A stretch of 64,000 nucleotides of DNA from positions 11,276,409-11,340,408 of the forward strand of contig OY987250.1 of the NCBI GenBank assembly GCA_963920765.1, in the 5' to 3' direction. The position numbers and the translations under genes are program-made. This DNA comes from Ulota crispa. Taxonomy: Eukaryota; Streptophyta; Bryopsida; Orthotrichales; Orthotrichaceae. Shown here piece by piece: positions 35,821 through 47,676 of this stretch. How positions within the stretch are numbered: the first letter of the stretch is position 1; each line of letters opens with the position of its first letter. Under the pieces are notes generated by a model. It was not told the DNA's origin and searched no databases. It saw nothing but the letters and a program-made list of their open reading frames with translations.

Positions 35821-36334
35821 GTGAAAGAGTCCATCCTTCAAACGTCTTCCTGTTAGCTTCTCTCCATGTAAACCCTTCTCCCCTATGATTTATAGCCAAA
35901 TGAATGAAACATCATGCAGAATATTACCTTTGATTGATATCGTGTATGAACCAGCCCAAAGAAGAGGGGGGAAAAAAGAAAGAGGTTATATTGTAGAGAT
36001 GTATGAGTCTCAAATTGGAGCAGGTCTTATAGGGTGTTCTCTTTTCTTTGTTTCTTTCAAAAGCAAACGACTATAATTTCTTTGGAAACAGGGGCTTCAA
36101 AGTTACAATAAAAAGACTTGTGTACCAAGCAAACTTTTCTCAAAGCAAAAACCTCATGCTAATTAGGTGATGAAATAGTATGATAGTATTTGATTTTACT
36201 GTCCATGCTCCTCACTTACAATAGCTGAGGGAAATTGCAAAAGGGCAATGTTGTGGTTGGCTAGTTCTTTTAATAGTGAGGACCTCTAATATGCATAATT
36301 GTGTCAGTGAATTATTGCCCCGTGGTTTAATACA
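35821..36334. other. Unassigned DNA
   Basis: Only a 63-codon frame at 35885-36076 with no recognised similarity; no repeat ends. Confidence 0.4.
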
Positions 36335-36898
36335 TTAACCCCTAAAGCCCTACATTTTTTTTTTTTTTTTTTTTTGGCAACATAGAGATTTTGGGCAGCT
36401 CATTATCAATGGGTTTTTCATTATTTTTTTCTTTGAAATTTTCACTCATGATGTGTCCAAGGAGCAACTTTAAGGCCCAACAAATTTCATAACTTTGGAC
36501 TTCATGGTTCAAAAGTTATTGCATGATATGTGGTTCTCTTTGCTTGTCTAGCAAACAAAAACATTAATATTAAAAAAAATCAAATTAAAAAATAAACTAA
36601 TTGGTTCCTTATATTTATATAAACATGGGAAGCTTTAAATCTTTCCATTTTGATCAATGAGATGAAAGTTATGAGGAGATTTTGTTTGCGGAGAGTTATG
36701 GATTCTCTATTCTAAAATAAACTTGAAGTTCTTTATTTTACTCAATTTTCATTATTTTGGAAAAAAAACACAAAATCTAAGGACACCAATTGTTTATTAC
36801 AACATTACAACCATTGGGATTGGAATTTTTCATTTCCATAATCAAGTTTTTAACAATTTAGTGGTTTGAATCATTCTTGACTTCTTTTTAATAAATGT
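36335..36898 (+). mobile_element. Family C element truncated at the right
   Basis: It starts TTAACCCCTAAAGCCCTACA, followed by a T run, then CAACATAGAGATTTTGGGCA as in 59320. It follows family B/C order to GACTTCTTTTTAATAAATG and then loses similarity. The terminal inverted repeat on the right is missing. Confidence 0.75.
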
Positions 36899-36993
36899 CC
36901 CAAAAACACATGGACAATAGCAAACCACTTCATATCAAAACATTTTTAATAGAGGGAAAAACCATCTTTGTCAATTTTGTTTCAGTAAACCCA

Positions 36994-37922
36994 TTCACCC
37001 CTAAAAGCCCCCAGGGGGACAAATGAATTTTGGGCATGTACCTATAGCTAATCTGGTTTTTGTGATTTTTTGAAACTTTATTGAAAGTGGGGAATTTCAA
37101 GACCTACACAGGCATCATATTTTTTTGTCATTATGACATTTAACGAAGAAGTTATGCAATAATTTCTGCTGCCTGGGGGAGGGAGGGCAATCCAAGTAGC
37201 CCAAAAACTTCTTAAAAAATTGTATTTTCTAAAAATAGAAATCTGAAATCAATTCTTTAGATTGTTTCATATGTGGAAAGCTTTGAATCATTCAACTTCA
37301 ATTGATGAGATGAAAGTTATGAGATGTTTTGGTTTGTAGGCAGTTATGGATTCTCTACTATAAAATAAACTTTGAAGTCCTTTATTTTCCACAATTTTCA
37401 ATATTTTGGAAAAAAACTAAACCTAAGGAAGTAGATTGTTTATTACAACATTATAACCGTTGGGATTTTCATTTTTCATTTTAATCATTAAATTCTTAAC
37501 AATTTAGTGATTTGACTCATTCTCTACTTCTTTTTACTTACTATCTTTCTCCAAGTGTTGTATAGTTCCAATTGATTTGAAAATTCTCACACACATACCT
37601 AACTTGGTCTTCTACATGGAAAAAATAAATCTCAACTTTGTGCAAAGTAATTTTTTTCATGTAAGAGTGCTCACAGGCTTTTGAAATTTACTAGCAGCAA
37701 GGAAAAAAACCTTTTTCCCTCACCTCGGATGTAAATATCTCCCTTCTCTCCATATAGAATGACCTGATTTTTTTCCAAAAGTACCTCTTCTAGTCTAAGG
37801 CAAGATCCCACGGTTGGATTTGCAAAACAAACTTTATTTCCTACTTTACTACTCATTCCCCCCAAAGTGGCAGTTAACAGTGATTTCCACTAGAAGAAAG
37901 GGCTTGGGCCTTCAAGGGTTAT
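36994..37922 (+). mobile_element. TTAA-type element, family B, copy 6
   Basis: It is nearly identical over most of its length to 58385-59323 inverted. A 64-codon stretch on the minus strand (37671-37865) translates to the same residues as the plus strand at 58445-58636. The flanks are TTCA and TTAT rather than TTAA, so the ends have changed or the copy was moved by another route. Confidence 0.88.
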
Positions 37923-37923
37923 T

Positions 37924-38702
37924 CTTAAGTGCTCACATTGTTTTCACTAAAATCAGGGTTTTTGAAAATCAACAACATTGATGCATTGTACCTTGGTCAA
38001 TCAAATGATCCACAGAAAGTGACCATTGAAAATAGTGGAACGCCTACCTATAAAATGGTTTCCAAATTTTGGGAACAATTCACCATGGGTGTTGGGAGAT
38101 TGTAAAATTTGATCAAACAACATGTGATGACAAAATCTTGTTTTTTGGTAGGTAGTTGCTATTTGATGATATTTACAAAATTCTATAAGCCCCGGATTCA
38201 TCTCAAAACTTGGGAGCAGCAAGATTAGATGTGAATGCACACACTTGTAAATTATTGAAGATTGCGCTTTTTTTTAGGTCAAGTTTTAGGGCTTCAAATG
38301 ATTATTGCATGGAAAACAATGATCGGTAGAGACGGTGACGGTTGCCATAATTAGGGTCTAGAACATGCTTGAACCCTTGCCAACAACTTTCTTGCTACCA
38401 CAAAGCTTACACAAAGAAGCTTGCAAGGGGTATTGACTGGTTGCAACCTGTAAAACACTGCTTGCCACCACACCTTGTATGCTTGCCACCACTCCCTATA
38501 TGGTGTTTCATTCAATCAATCTCTTGCAACACTTATACAACATTTGGCTTTCCTCGCTATTATTCCATTGGCATGGACAACTTCAATGCCTTCATGATTG
38601 TAGTTTATGTAGCAAGATCAAAAAGTTGGATCCAATCCCTCAAAACAAGGCTTTCATATCGTGGGAGGTGATGTAGGGGGCGCTAGGGCGCTTAGGAATT
38701 AA
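37924..38702 (+). mobile_element. TTAA-flanked element, family H, copy 2
   Basis: It starts TTAAGTGCTCACATTG and ends GGGCGCTTAGGAATTAA. The GC-richer ends are inverted relative to 30697-31457. Its right TTAA carries the next insertion. Confidence 0.7.
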
Positions 38703-39138
38703 GGGCATCTCCATTAGTTTGGCCAAATGCAGACTTCAAAAAGCAGGTTCAGAAGGCCCTTGGTGAAATTGTCCACGTTGTGAATGAAGTTTCCACTAGT
38801 TCAATCAGAAATGTTTGGCCGCGCTATGCTATTGCAATGCTTTGTTTGCTACGTGGGTACATGTCCCAAGGAATGTTAGTCGGTTTAAGCTCAGCTTCTC
38901 TATCTTGCACCACAAATAGCACTCCCCCTTGACACCGCAAATGCGCGATTCTTGCAACCTCTGTATGTTAAGCGCGTTAAATGAAAACACAATCCCAAGA
39001 GGCACTGTCCCCAAAATAATATTTGGCAAGTCTACGCCAAATATTGCCATGCTCGTGTTAGCCGTGGAGATATAAAACGGGGACATTGTCCTCCGGCCAT
39101 GCTTGTTGCAAATGTTAGAGCCATTGGTGGAAATCCTC
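38703..39138. mobile_element. Tourist-like MITE, copy 4
   Basis: The left end is GGGCATCTCCATTAGTTTGG and the right end is CCATTGGTGGAAATCCTC, with TAA on each side (38700-38702 and 39139-39141). Confidence 0.82.
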
Positions 39139-40289
39139 TAAGGAGTTTGCAGCCTCAATGTGCAATTGGCTTTGAAGTTGCTAGGAATGTGGGAGTGTTT
39201 GGTTAGGGATGTTGCAGGGTTGCTAAAGTATGAGCGGTGAGCAACGAGCATTGAGCATTGAGCAATTAGATTCGAGCAACAAACTTTTTTTGGATCTTTA
39301 TTTCTTGGTCTCATAATAACACCACAAATCCAAATGTGGACATTATATTTTTTAATAGTAAAAAATTGAGGATATAAAGTAAAAAATTCATCCAAAAATT
39401 AGATGAACAAATTTCAAAGTGAACATAAGAACATTTCATCCAAAAGTTTCAACGAATGAAATTCAATTTGGATGAAACTAAGTAAATGTTAAAATGCTTT
39501 CAATGAGACATTTTGAGGTTTTATTTAGTCTCTTTGAAACTAAAGAGGCTTTTAAAGTAAATCAAAATTGTTACTCTGACCCTGAGGAAAGTAATAGCAA
39601 GCTATTCTCTATTTAATTCAATTGATATTCATTTGCATAATAAGCATAATTGCAGGCAATAGTTGAGCATATCAAGGATGACAAGACTAGGATTGAAACT
39701 ATGTTAAACATCCAAAGCAAATAATTATTTTTGGATAATGAGTTTATGGTTCATGATAAAGAAATTTTCTATTTGGCTTGAAACTAGTGTTTGTATTCCT
39801 TCACTACTATTATTGACAACTTGTAGTATACCAAGTTTATTTAAACAACATATGGAGAATGTATGGCAACTAAGCCAAGCATATTTGGGCAATTTACTAT
39901 TTGCTTATGTATTTTTTTTTTTCTAATGGTTGTTAAGGCACAACCAATCTTAATAATAAAAAAGAAAACATCCAATATAAATATCAAGGGATTTAAATTA
40001 ATTTGCCACAATATTGTAAGACTGCTTTTTAATGAACTTCTTTTGCATAGTATACTTGGCAAACTCCAAGTTTTAAATATCAAAAACAATTTAATCAACT
40101 TGCATTAAAATTTGACATCACATTATTTGTGTCCGTTTCCATATGCAATATTATATTTGTTTATTCATTCTACTTTATCTTGGAGTTTTTTAGTTTTATT
40201 TACATATAAATAAACTTTGAAGTTTGAATTTACAAAGACCGCTTGCCATAATAAAAAAGCAATTCAAGATCAAAAAGCATATTTTTAGT

Positions 40290-41260
40290 TGAAAAAATAA
40301 ATATCTAAACATTTAATTTTTTTTAAAGATTTTAGAAAATTTAAAAAAAGTGTTCAAGAGGGCTATATTGAATAGCCCTATTCAACACCTTTTTCTAACT
40401 TTTTTTTTCCTTGTCTAAATTTTTAATAAAATATTCATGTATATTTTTTTGATTGAAAAAATGCTTGTCATGGGCTATTTGGAATCAAATAGCCCTCAAC
40501 AACACCTTTTCTTAAAAAAAATTGAATTTTCTAAGTTTTTATTTGTTTAAATTTAGATTTTTTTTCCAATTGAAAAAGTGTTTTTTGAGGGTTGTTCTAC
40601 GTTGAATAGCCCTCAACAACACTTTTTTTTTAATTTTTTTTAACTTTTCAAATTTTTAAAAACAATTGATTTTTTTTTCCCAATTGAAAAAGTGCTTGTC
40701 AAGGGCTATTTGATATTGAATAGCTTCTAGGAAGCCCTTTCTTGAAAATGACATAGTAATTCAAATTGTAGATTTTTGGTTTTGTATACAATCTAACAAG
40801 GTTTAAAATCTCAAATACAAAGACCATTTTCCTTATTGATATTGAATAGCCTATAGCAAGTTGTTTTTGAAGAAAATCTCATTTTGGACCAAAGTTTCTT
40901 AGATTTATTCACATTTTGATCAGCTTTGAGGTCCCAACTACTAAAACATTTGGTGTGAGGTGCTAATACATTCTAAAAATGGCTACTTGAAGTGCTATTC
41001 AATATCCAATAGCACTTCAACAAGCCAAAATGGTCTTAGTATTTGGGATTTTAAAACTCCTTAGATTGTAAACAAAATTGTAAATCTCCAATTTGAGGTA
41101 CTAGTCCATCTCCAAAAATGGCTTGTTGAAGTGCTATTTGATATCAAATAGCACTTTTACAATTAAAAAGTATGTATAATAAAAGAAATCTTTGAAAAAA
41201 GTAAAAAATTAAAAAATTCAAGAGGGCTATTTGGAATCCAAATAGCCCTCTACAAACCCA
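40290..41260. repeat. Array of short palindromes around GGGCTATTT..AAATAGCCC
   Basis: Palindromes of about 18-35 bp recur at 40361-40378, 40472-40496, 40587-40613, 40701-40726, 40987-41021, 41128-41158 and 41221-41251, all variants of GGGCTATTTGGAATCAAATA plus its closing arm. Around them lie tandem units of about 115 bp beginning TTGAAAAAGTGCTTGTC (near 40452, 40570, 40682), a direct repeat (40955-41021 and 41096-41158) and an inverted repeat (about 40778-40835 against 41022-41087). Confidence 0.88.
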
Positions 41261-42025
41261 ATAAAATAGCAAAATATCCTATCCAAAATTAGGTATGCGC
41301 TTAGGACAAAAATCAAATATAATCAAATATAATATATATTTGTTTAAATGGGTTGTTTAAGAGTCTAAATAGCCCTCTATGAGCCCACTAGGATAATAAA
41401 AATGCTACTTAAACTTTAATAGGCTCTTTTCACCAAAAAATAAAACCTAAAAAATTAAAGCTTAAAATTTTAATTTTTGTTTTTTTTCTAATTTTTTGGT
41501 CAAAGAAGTTTTTCTAAACTCTAAGATGGCTCTTGAAGGAGCTACTTTGGAATCAAAGAAGTTTCTTTTGGTTTTATAATGGCTTGTTAAAGAGCCTCTT
41601 CAAAACATAGGCGCACTCATATGTGTGGTTAAATTGAAGATTAATTAATATTATGCACGTTTTAGAGAAGTTATTATTTATTGAAAATGGCGGAGATGCT
41701 AATTTGATAGAGGAGCATATAATCAATGTGTATTGAGCTTAAAAAAAACTACACTTGAGCTTAATCATAAATAAGTTTAGATTTGAGCCAACATTGCCAT
41801 GTAGCATTAAGTGTACAAGTTTGTTTTGGAAATCCTTGAATCTTAATTCATTTGTTTGTAAAATTATTTTGAGCAGGCTTCTTTTATTAAACAGAATATA
41901 TTTTTGTTTTGGCATTTTATTCAAAACAAGGTTGATTTGCTCCAAAAGGCCTGTATTCAATTCAAAAGTACTTAATAAGGATACAAGATCAATAGTAAAA
42001 TCTTTTAGAATATTTCATAATCAGT

Positions 42026-42166
42026 CATTAGAGAAAATTTGAGCCCTCTAGAAGGCCCCTATCATTAGAAGAGAGATGTGCAAATAGAGAAAAAAGCTGC
42101 CATTTCTGACACAAATTCTGACATTTGCGGGTTGTCAGATCATGTGCCACGGCGATTTTAGTACTA

Positions 42167-42235
<69 letters not shown>

Positions 42236-42307
42236 GTATATAGTACCTCCGTAATGTATTGCACTACCATTTGTAGGGGCCTTCTAGAGGGCTTAGAATT
42301 TCTCTAA
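42026..42307. mobile_element. MITE with 40-bp inverted repeats and a TA microsatellite core
   Basis: Left end CATTAGAGAAAATTTGAGCC, then CTCTAGAAGGCCCCTA. Right end TAGGGGCCTTCTAGAGGGC, then TTAGAATTTCTCTAATG. The centre is a (TA)n run at 42170-42240. It is nested in the 3.5-kb element. No clear target duplication was seen. Confidence 0.85.
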
Positions 42308-42390
42308 TGTTTTTCAAAAAGGAAAATGCACAAAAAAAAAAGCATCCATTTTTTAGTGGCAATAATTTAATAATAATTTTTTTGTGAATG

Positions 42391-42515
42391 AATTGTAAAT
42401 GGATGATGGATGAATGACAAGGATGACAAGTGGATGGATAATGTATGGACATAAAATAGGTGGATGAAAGATGGATGGTAGATGGATGATGGTAGATGAT
42501 TAATAATGAATGATA
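42391..42515. repeat. ATGG-type minisatellite
   Basis: Irregular repeats of GGATGATGGATGAATGA and GTGGATGGAT fill this stretch. Confidence 0.85.
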
Positions 42516-42734
42516 ACTACTGCATAGATGATTAAAACTCAAAAAAATTACAAGTTTTTTAGAATTATTTTTTAAAATATTTTGAAATTTCTTTTTTAGG
42601 ATCTTAAAATCATATCCATCATTCCAAAATGTCAAATTTTAGTAATCAATTTATTAATGGCTACTCAAATCTAGTTGTTCATTGCTCAATGCTCATGGCT
42701 TGTTGCTCACCGCTCATACTCTAGCATCGTTGCT

Positions 42735-44074
42735 TGTTTGACTTTGAGGCTAAATTTGAGAGCAATTTTCTCCCATTACACTTGGACCCACCTACATTAT
42801 GTTGTCATGGTACTCTCATTTTGGCCGGATTGAGGACACCCTCACATACAAAATTATTCCCTATTATACAAAACAAATAATTGAAAATAGCCAATTAATT
42901 GATAGGGTTTTGATAATCAGAAATAGAAACTGCTGCATAGCACATTTCAAAAGATGGTTTTCTTTCAATAAATTTGGATTTTTCTAGATTACATTATATT
43001 TATCCATGGGAAACACTTGGAATAATTGGGGGCGGGTGTGAGGCTGGTGTGGAGTAGTGGGGCCATTAGGGTTGAACGTTGTTAGAAAACAATCCTGAAT
43101 CATTTTCACTTATTTATTTTCTATTTGATTCTCAGTAAACCACTTGTAATCAATCCCAACTCAATTTGGGATGAGGTGAGAGGATCCTTGCCCTTCATGT
43201 GGTAAAAGGGCTAAGCAATGTCCATTTTTATAAAAAGAGGCAGAATGAGTACTTTAACCCTCAAATGACTACCCAATCCCATAGATTTCCTTTGCACAAG
43301 AGTACTGCTTAATTGTAGTAGCCTAGGCAAAGGCCCATCAATTCAATGTAATCCTACTTATTCAATAAACTTATTTGCAACATCAAACTCTTTCATGCTT
43401 GCATGTAATGTGCACATAAGAGATTTGAAGGATCATTTCATTCCAACCCAAGTCTTAAATATATTCCTTCGGAGGTTGGTTTCTTTATAATGATTTTCAT
43501 GCATACATGACAAGCTTATATATTTGCTTCTTTTTCTTTTTCTTTTTGTAATTCTTAAGATTACCCCACTAAGACTTGAAATATCATTTAAGGGTTGAGT
43601 TTATAAGCCTCAGTTGTTATGTTTTTAGACTGTTTGAACTGATACAAATCTTGGTTTGAAATTAGTGAAAAGGACAAAGATGATTTTGGAAGGATTAAAA
43701 TAGCACTTTACAAATGGAGTTAAAGGGAAATATTGGTGGCTACTTAGGGAAGAATCATCGAGAGAGCTTGGAAAACTCCCTAAATGCTGGCAATGGAGGC
43801 TTTTAAGTTTAGTATCATCTCAAGGCAACACTCTACATCCACACTTTGAAGTACAATCTCATCCATGGTTTACTTTTACTTTCAAGCAAGGGATTCAAAG
43901 TACCGTAGAACTTGCCTAAATCAATCCTATATAAATAAAAAACTTCTCTAAATTTAACACATCCCTTAGTTTCAACATGTTCAGTGTAAACATAAACAAG
44001 CTTCACTATATAATATCTCACTCGGTTTTGATAGTACATAAAGCAATTTCCACGACAATGATCATTGGAAGAAA
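42735..44074. other. Unassigned DNA, possible LTR-like segment
   Basis: A TATA-like TTTTTATAAAAAGAGGC near 43226-43242 followed by a CAATAAACTT polyadenylation-like signal near 43363 resembles an LTR, but no second copy, TG..CA boundary or duplication was found. Confidence 0.35.
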
Positions 44075-44192
44075 CATGTGTCCTAACGACTAGTCCACAA
44101 CAACTATAAATGTCTTAAACAATCATAATTGAGTCATTATATAACTGTTTGAGACATTTACAATTGTTGTGAACTAGTCATTTAGAACGCAT
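44075..44192. mobile_element. Small foldback MITE
   Basis: ATGTGTCCTAACGACTAGTC on the left pairs with GAACTAGTCATTTAGAACGC on the right. The arms continue through ACAACAACTATAAATGTCTT to a loop of about 25 bases. Confidence 0.85.
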
Positions 44193-44558
44193 TTTTCTTT
44201 TGGTGTGATAACACTAATTGTCACTCATGAGTATGGTTGAGAAAGTAACACATGAAATGAAATTACTTTTCTTCCCATCGATTTGTACATTCATCCAATA
44301 AAGAGATTCAACTTTGTAATACTTTGTAGTGCTTTTTAGCAATTTCATTCATTAGAAATAAAATATTTCTCCTTGAACAGACTATATGCTCAAAGTTATT
44401 GCTAAAAAATCACGAGCAAACCTCGCTTTCTATGTGTGATCATTAAATAGACAATGAGCCAATTTCAAATGAGCCAATTTCAAATGAGCCAATTTCAGAC
44501 CATTTACTTTTAAAATATAGGCTGAGATTCTATTGTATAAAAATCACTTGAACTTGGT
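44193..44558. other. Unassigned DNA
   Basis: A 15-bp phrase (CAAATGAGCCAATTT) is repeated near 44461-44497. Nothing else was recognised. Confidence 0.4.
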
Positions 44559-45103
44559 TTAACCCCTAAAGGCCCAAGGGGGTAAGGGCAAAAAAACACT
44601 ATAAGGGAACTATGTCAACTTAGACATTTTTTGTAGGTTTGGTTATGTTGATTTGGACATTTTTTTTGTTATTGGAGATATTTTTTTGTTATTTTGAACA
44701 CATTTAGTCAATTAGGACATGTCAATTTGGACAATTTTTTTTATAGTGAAATAGATGTGTTATAAAATGGTACTTTTGTAATTTTGATGAAGTTTGCTTC
44801 AAAAGAGAAAATAAGAATCATAACTTTTAGTAATTATCCATATGGTCAAACACTCAAAAAAAGTTTTGGATTTTTATATAATGAATTTAGAAGCATTTAT
44901 CATTTAATATTCATCAAAATTATAAATTTTACTCTTAGATTTTGAAATTTGGTATGATTGGTTAAAAATAAACATTTTATCCTAAACTACAAAAATGCAA
45001 TCTTTTGAAAAAAGAGAACATCATTAATTTCCCAAAATAGTAAATTTTACAACACTCGCAAATATTGAAGTGTTTGTCTTTGGAGAATTCTATTTGGTGG
45101 AGT

Positions 45104-45402
45104 TTAACTTGGATTGACATGATTCAAGTTAAGTTGGAAAGTAGACTTGATTTTCTATTACAAAAAAAAAAATTAAAGTAATTTTGTTTTGGGTAGCTCA
45201 AGAAAAACAACAGCGACCAAAAAATGGTCAATTGGGCACTTAGGGGATAAAAATGCCCAATTGACAATTTCTTGGTCACTGCCCTTTTTTGCAGGCTACT
45301 TGAGATGAAAAAAAAACATTTTTTGGAAAAATAAAAAATATTTTCATATAGGAAAGCAAGACTACTTTCCAACCCAATTTGAATCTTATCAATCTAAGTT
45401 AA
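45104..45402. mobile_element. Foldback element O nested in N
   Basis: It runs from TTAACTTGGATTGACATGAT to AATCTTATCAATCTAAGTTAA, and the arms continue (GTTGGAAAGTAGACTTG / CAAGACTACTTTCCAAC). Its ends lack CCCCTAAAGG but it is bounded by TTAA. Its right TTAA is the left TTAA of M. Confidence 0.88.
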
Positions 45403-46356
45403 CCCCTAAAGGACCAAGGGTGCTTTTTGAGAAAAATTCTCAAAAAGTGCCAACTTTTAGAGCATTGCCCAAAATTGAAATTAGAAACCTTTATTCTCAA
45501 TTTCAACTATAAGTTTTTTTGCAAAACAAATAAAATAATATGTGCAAAAAAATTCAGCCCATTTGAGCACTTGGATTTCAAGATTATAATGCTTGAAGTG
45601 AGAAAAACTATTTTTTTTTATTCTTGCAAAACAAGGTGAGCATACTTTGACCCTTTCTAGAGTAAACTTTTTGCTCTAAACAAATTTGAGCTTTTTGACC
45701 ATTCACAAGTATATGATGTTACGTTCACTCACGTAAATTTTCAGATTCAAAAATACAATCTAGCTTGTTCTAAATCATCCTCCAATGCAAAGAGGTTAAG
45801 CGAATTGGCAATACATTAGTCACTCTTTCATGATTTCTTGTGCAACTAGGAAGTCTTTTATTTGAAATCTGAATGGTGAAAAAATAGAAATAAACATTTG
45901 AAACATATGAAAAAAAGTTTCAAGAGTTTTGGATTTACATATTGAAAGATAATAGGGCCTAGAGTTAGAGGAATTTTTTTCTTGAAACTGCCCAAACATA
46001 GTTAACAAAGTTTGACTCCCTTCAAAATGTGATGCAAGAGCTCAATTTTTTTTTTTTGACAATTGTACACCATGTTTTTTTAGGTAACATACTTGCCAAA
46101 TTTCAAAAGTTGATGAGAGTTTTAGCATAAGATTCTCCAAAAATACCCAAACTGCCCAAGTTGCCCAATTTCTTTTGGGCAACATAACTTTTGAACTGAG
46201 CATCCAATTGGGGAAAATTTTATATTTCCACTTGGGAGATACATATCTACACCTTGTGTAACAATCTTGAGAACATTCAATCAAAATTAGCTCCATATGA
46301 CCGTACCCAAGTTCTCAAGTGATTATTGAACAACCACTTGGTCCTTTAGGGGTTAA
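45399..46356 (+). mobile_element. TTAA-flanked element, family M, copy 1, nested in N
   Basis: It starts TTAACCCCTAAAGGACCAAG and ends CTTGGTCCTTTAGGGGTTAA, a perfect terminal inverted repeat of about 20 bases. It matches 49340-50337 inverted (AACATAGTTAACAAAGTTTG, TTGATGAGAGTTT.AGCATAAGA). At 958 bp, no transposase is present. Confidence 0.93.
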
Positions 46357-46743
46357 ATTCCACCAAGGAGATTTTTTGAATGACAAACACTTCAATATTT
46401 GCTAGTGTCATAAAATTTACTTTTTCAAGAAACCAATTACATTCTCTCCTTCAAAAACATTTCATTCTTGAGTTTTAGAATAAAATTTCTATTTTTAACC
46501 AATCATACCAACTTTAAATTCTATGAAATAAATTTGTAATTTTGATGAATATTAAATGGTAAATACTTCTAAATTCATTAAATAAGAGTCCAAAACTTTT
46601 TTTGAATGTTTAATTGTATGGATAATTACCAAATGTCATGACTCTTATTTTCTCTTTTGAAGCAAACTTCATCAAAATTACAAAAGTGTCATTTTATGAG
46701 GCATTTATGTTTTGCCCTTACCCCTTGAGCGTTTAGGGGTTAA

Positions 46744-47676
46744 GGAGATAGTGTAAGGGTTTAGTACATATGATGGAAACCAAAAAGGGTGGATTTTAAT
46801 ATATTGGCAAAATATATTATTTTGACATATTTTCCATTAATTAAAGATAAATTATAAATAAGCACATAGTTCTTAGTTCTACAAAACACAACCTTTCATC
46901 AGCCTTCACCATAAAACAAGAAGAAGCTATGTATTGAGGTTCTTGTAGGCCTCAATTTTAATTGGTTTTCGTAAATAGATTGCATAATTTGTTTGGAATA
47001 GTGTTGACCACACAATTTCATAACAATAATACTTCAAACCCAATGTTGACCTACATTATCCAATATCAAGAATGATTTTGCTATTAAACAATTGAGTGTA
47101 CCATATCTATTTCTATTGTTCTTTCCACCTTAGAATGATCATGTGTTTTTTAGCTGGTTATGGATGGATTTTCTTTTGGTTGTTCTTAAAATTTATGAGA
47201 ATTTTTTGTATCTTCACCAACAAAATATACTCACAGATTTTGCATTATTGTATTTTTGAACTTTATACAATGCACTACTGCCTTAGAGAGCAGCTTTTTT
47301 AGGATACAAGGTGAGTCATCAATTAAAATGTGACAACTGAACTCATTGAGACCTATAGATAATTTCTAAGAATCGTTAGATCTAAAATAATAATCTACAT
47401 ACCTATTGTTCTATATATTGTAACTAATTCTCATTAGTTAGCTTATCAATGTGATTTTAATTATCATCCATTGTTAAGGTGCAATTAGTACTTGTATGCA
47501 TCATTGCGTGTCTTGCTAAGTTATTTGAGGCGTGGGTGTTGAATTTTGTCAATATTTTAACACAATTTTGATGATAGTGAAGTTGTTGGAAAGTATTCAA
47601 ATTATTTTTGAATGAATTTACAACGAAGCTATGATGTTTATCCTCAACAAAATCCAGGGGTAGTTACTTTCATCCC
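46744..47676. other. Unassigned DNA
   Basis: A 68-codon frame at 47096-47302 is hydrophobic and unrecognised. No repeat ends. Confidence 0.4.

Larger units (their letters stand above)
39211..42734. mobile_element. 3.5-kb inverted-repeat (foldback-like) element
   Basis: The left end, about 39211-39280, reads GCTAAAGTATGAGCGGTGAG then GAGCATTGAGCATTGAGCAA. It is inverted at 42662-42734 (TTGCTCAATGCTCATGGC, TTGCTCACCGCTCATACTCT). The terminal repeats are about 70 bp and contain GAGCATT repeats. The interior has no long frame; it holds the palindrome array (40290-41260), a nested MITE and an ATGG-type minisatellite. The exact ends and target duplication could not be fixed. It may be a Mutator- or foldback-type non-autonomous element. 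Confidence 0.75.
44559..46743. mobile_element. Palindromic TTAA element N, host of two nested insertions
   Basis: The left end TTAACCCCTAAAGGCCCAAG, then GGGGTAAGGGCAAAA, and the right end TTTTGCCCTTACCCC, then CGTTTAGGGGTTAA, are inverted. The arms pair over about 390-550 bp each (for example TTTTGATGAAGTTTGCTTC against GAAGCAAACTTCATCAAAAT). Elements O and M occupy the centre. Without them the centre is itself a palindrome, so N is a complete foldback of about 930 bp. Confidence 0.9.

Noticed and set aside
40290-41260. CRISPR-like array
   Set aside because: Repeats are palindromic variants at irregular spacing inside a plant transposon-like element. No uniform repeat-spacer structure or cas genes are present.
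43085-43400. LTR fragment with TATA and AATAAA
   Set aside because: No boundaries, second copy or duplication could be found, so it was left as an unassigned stretch.
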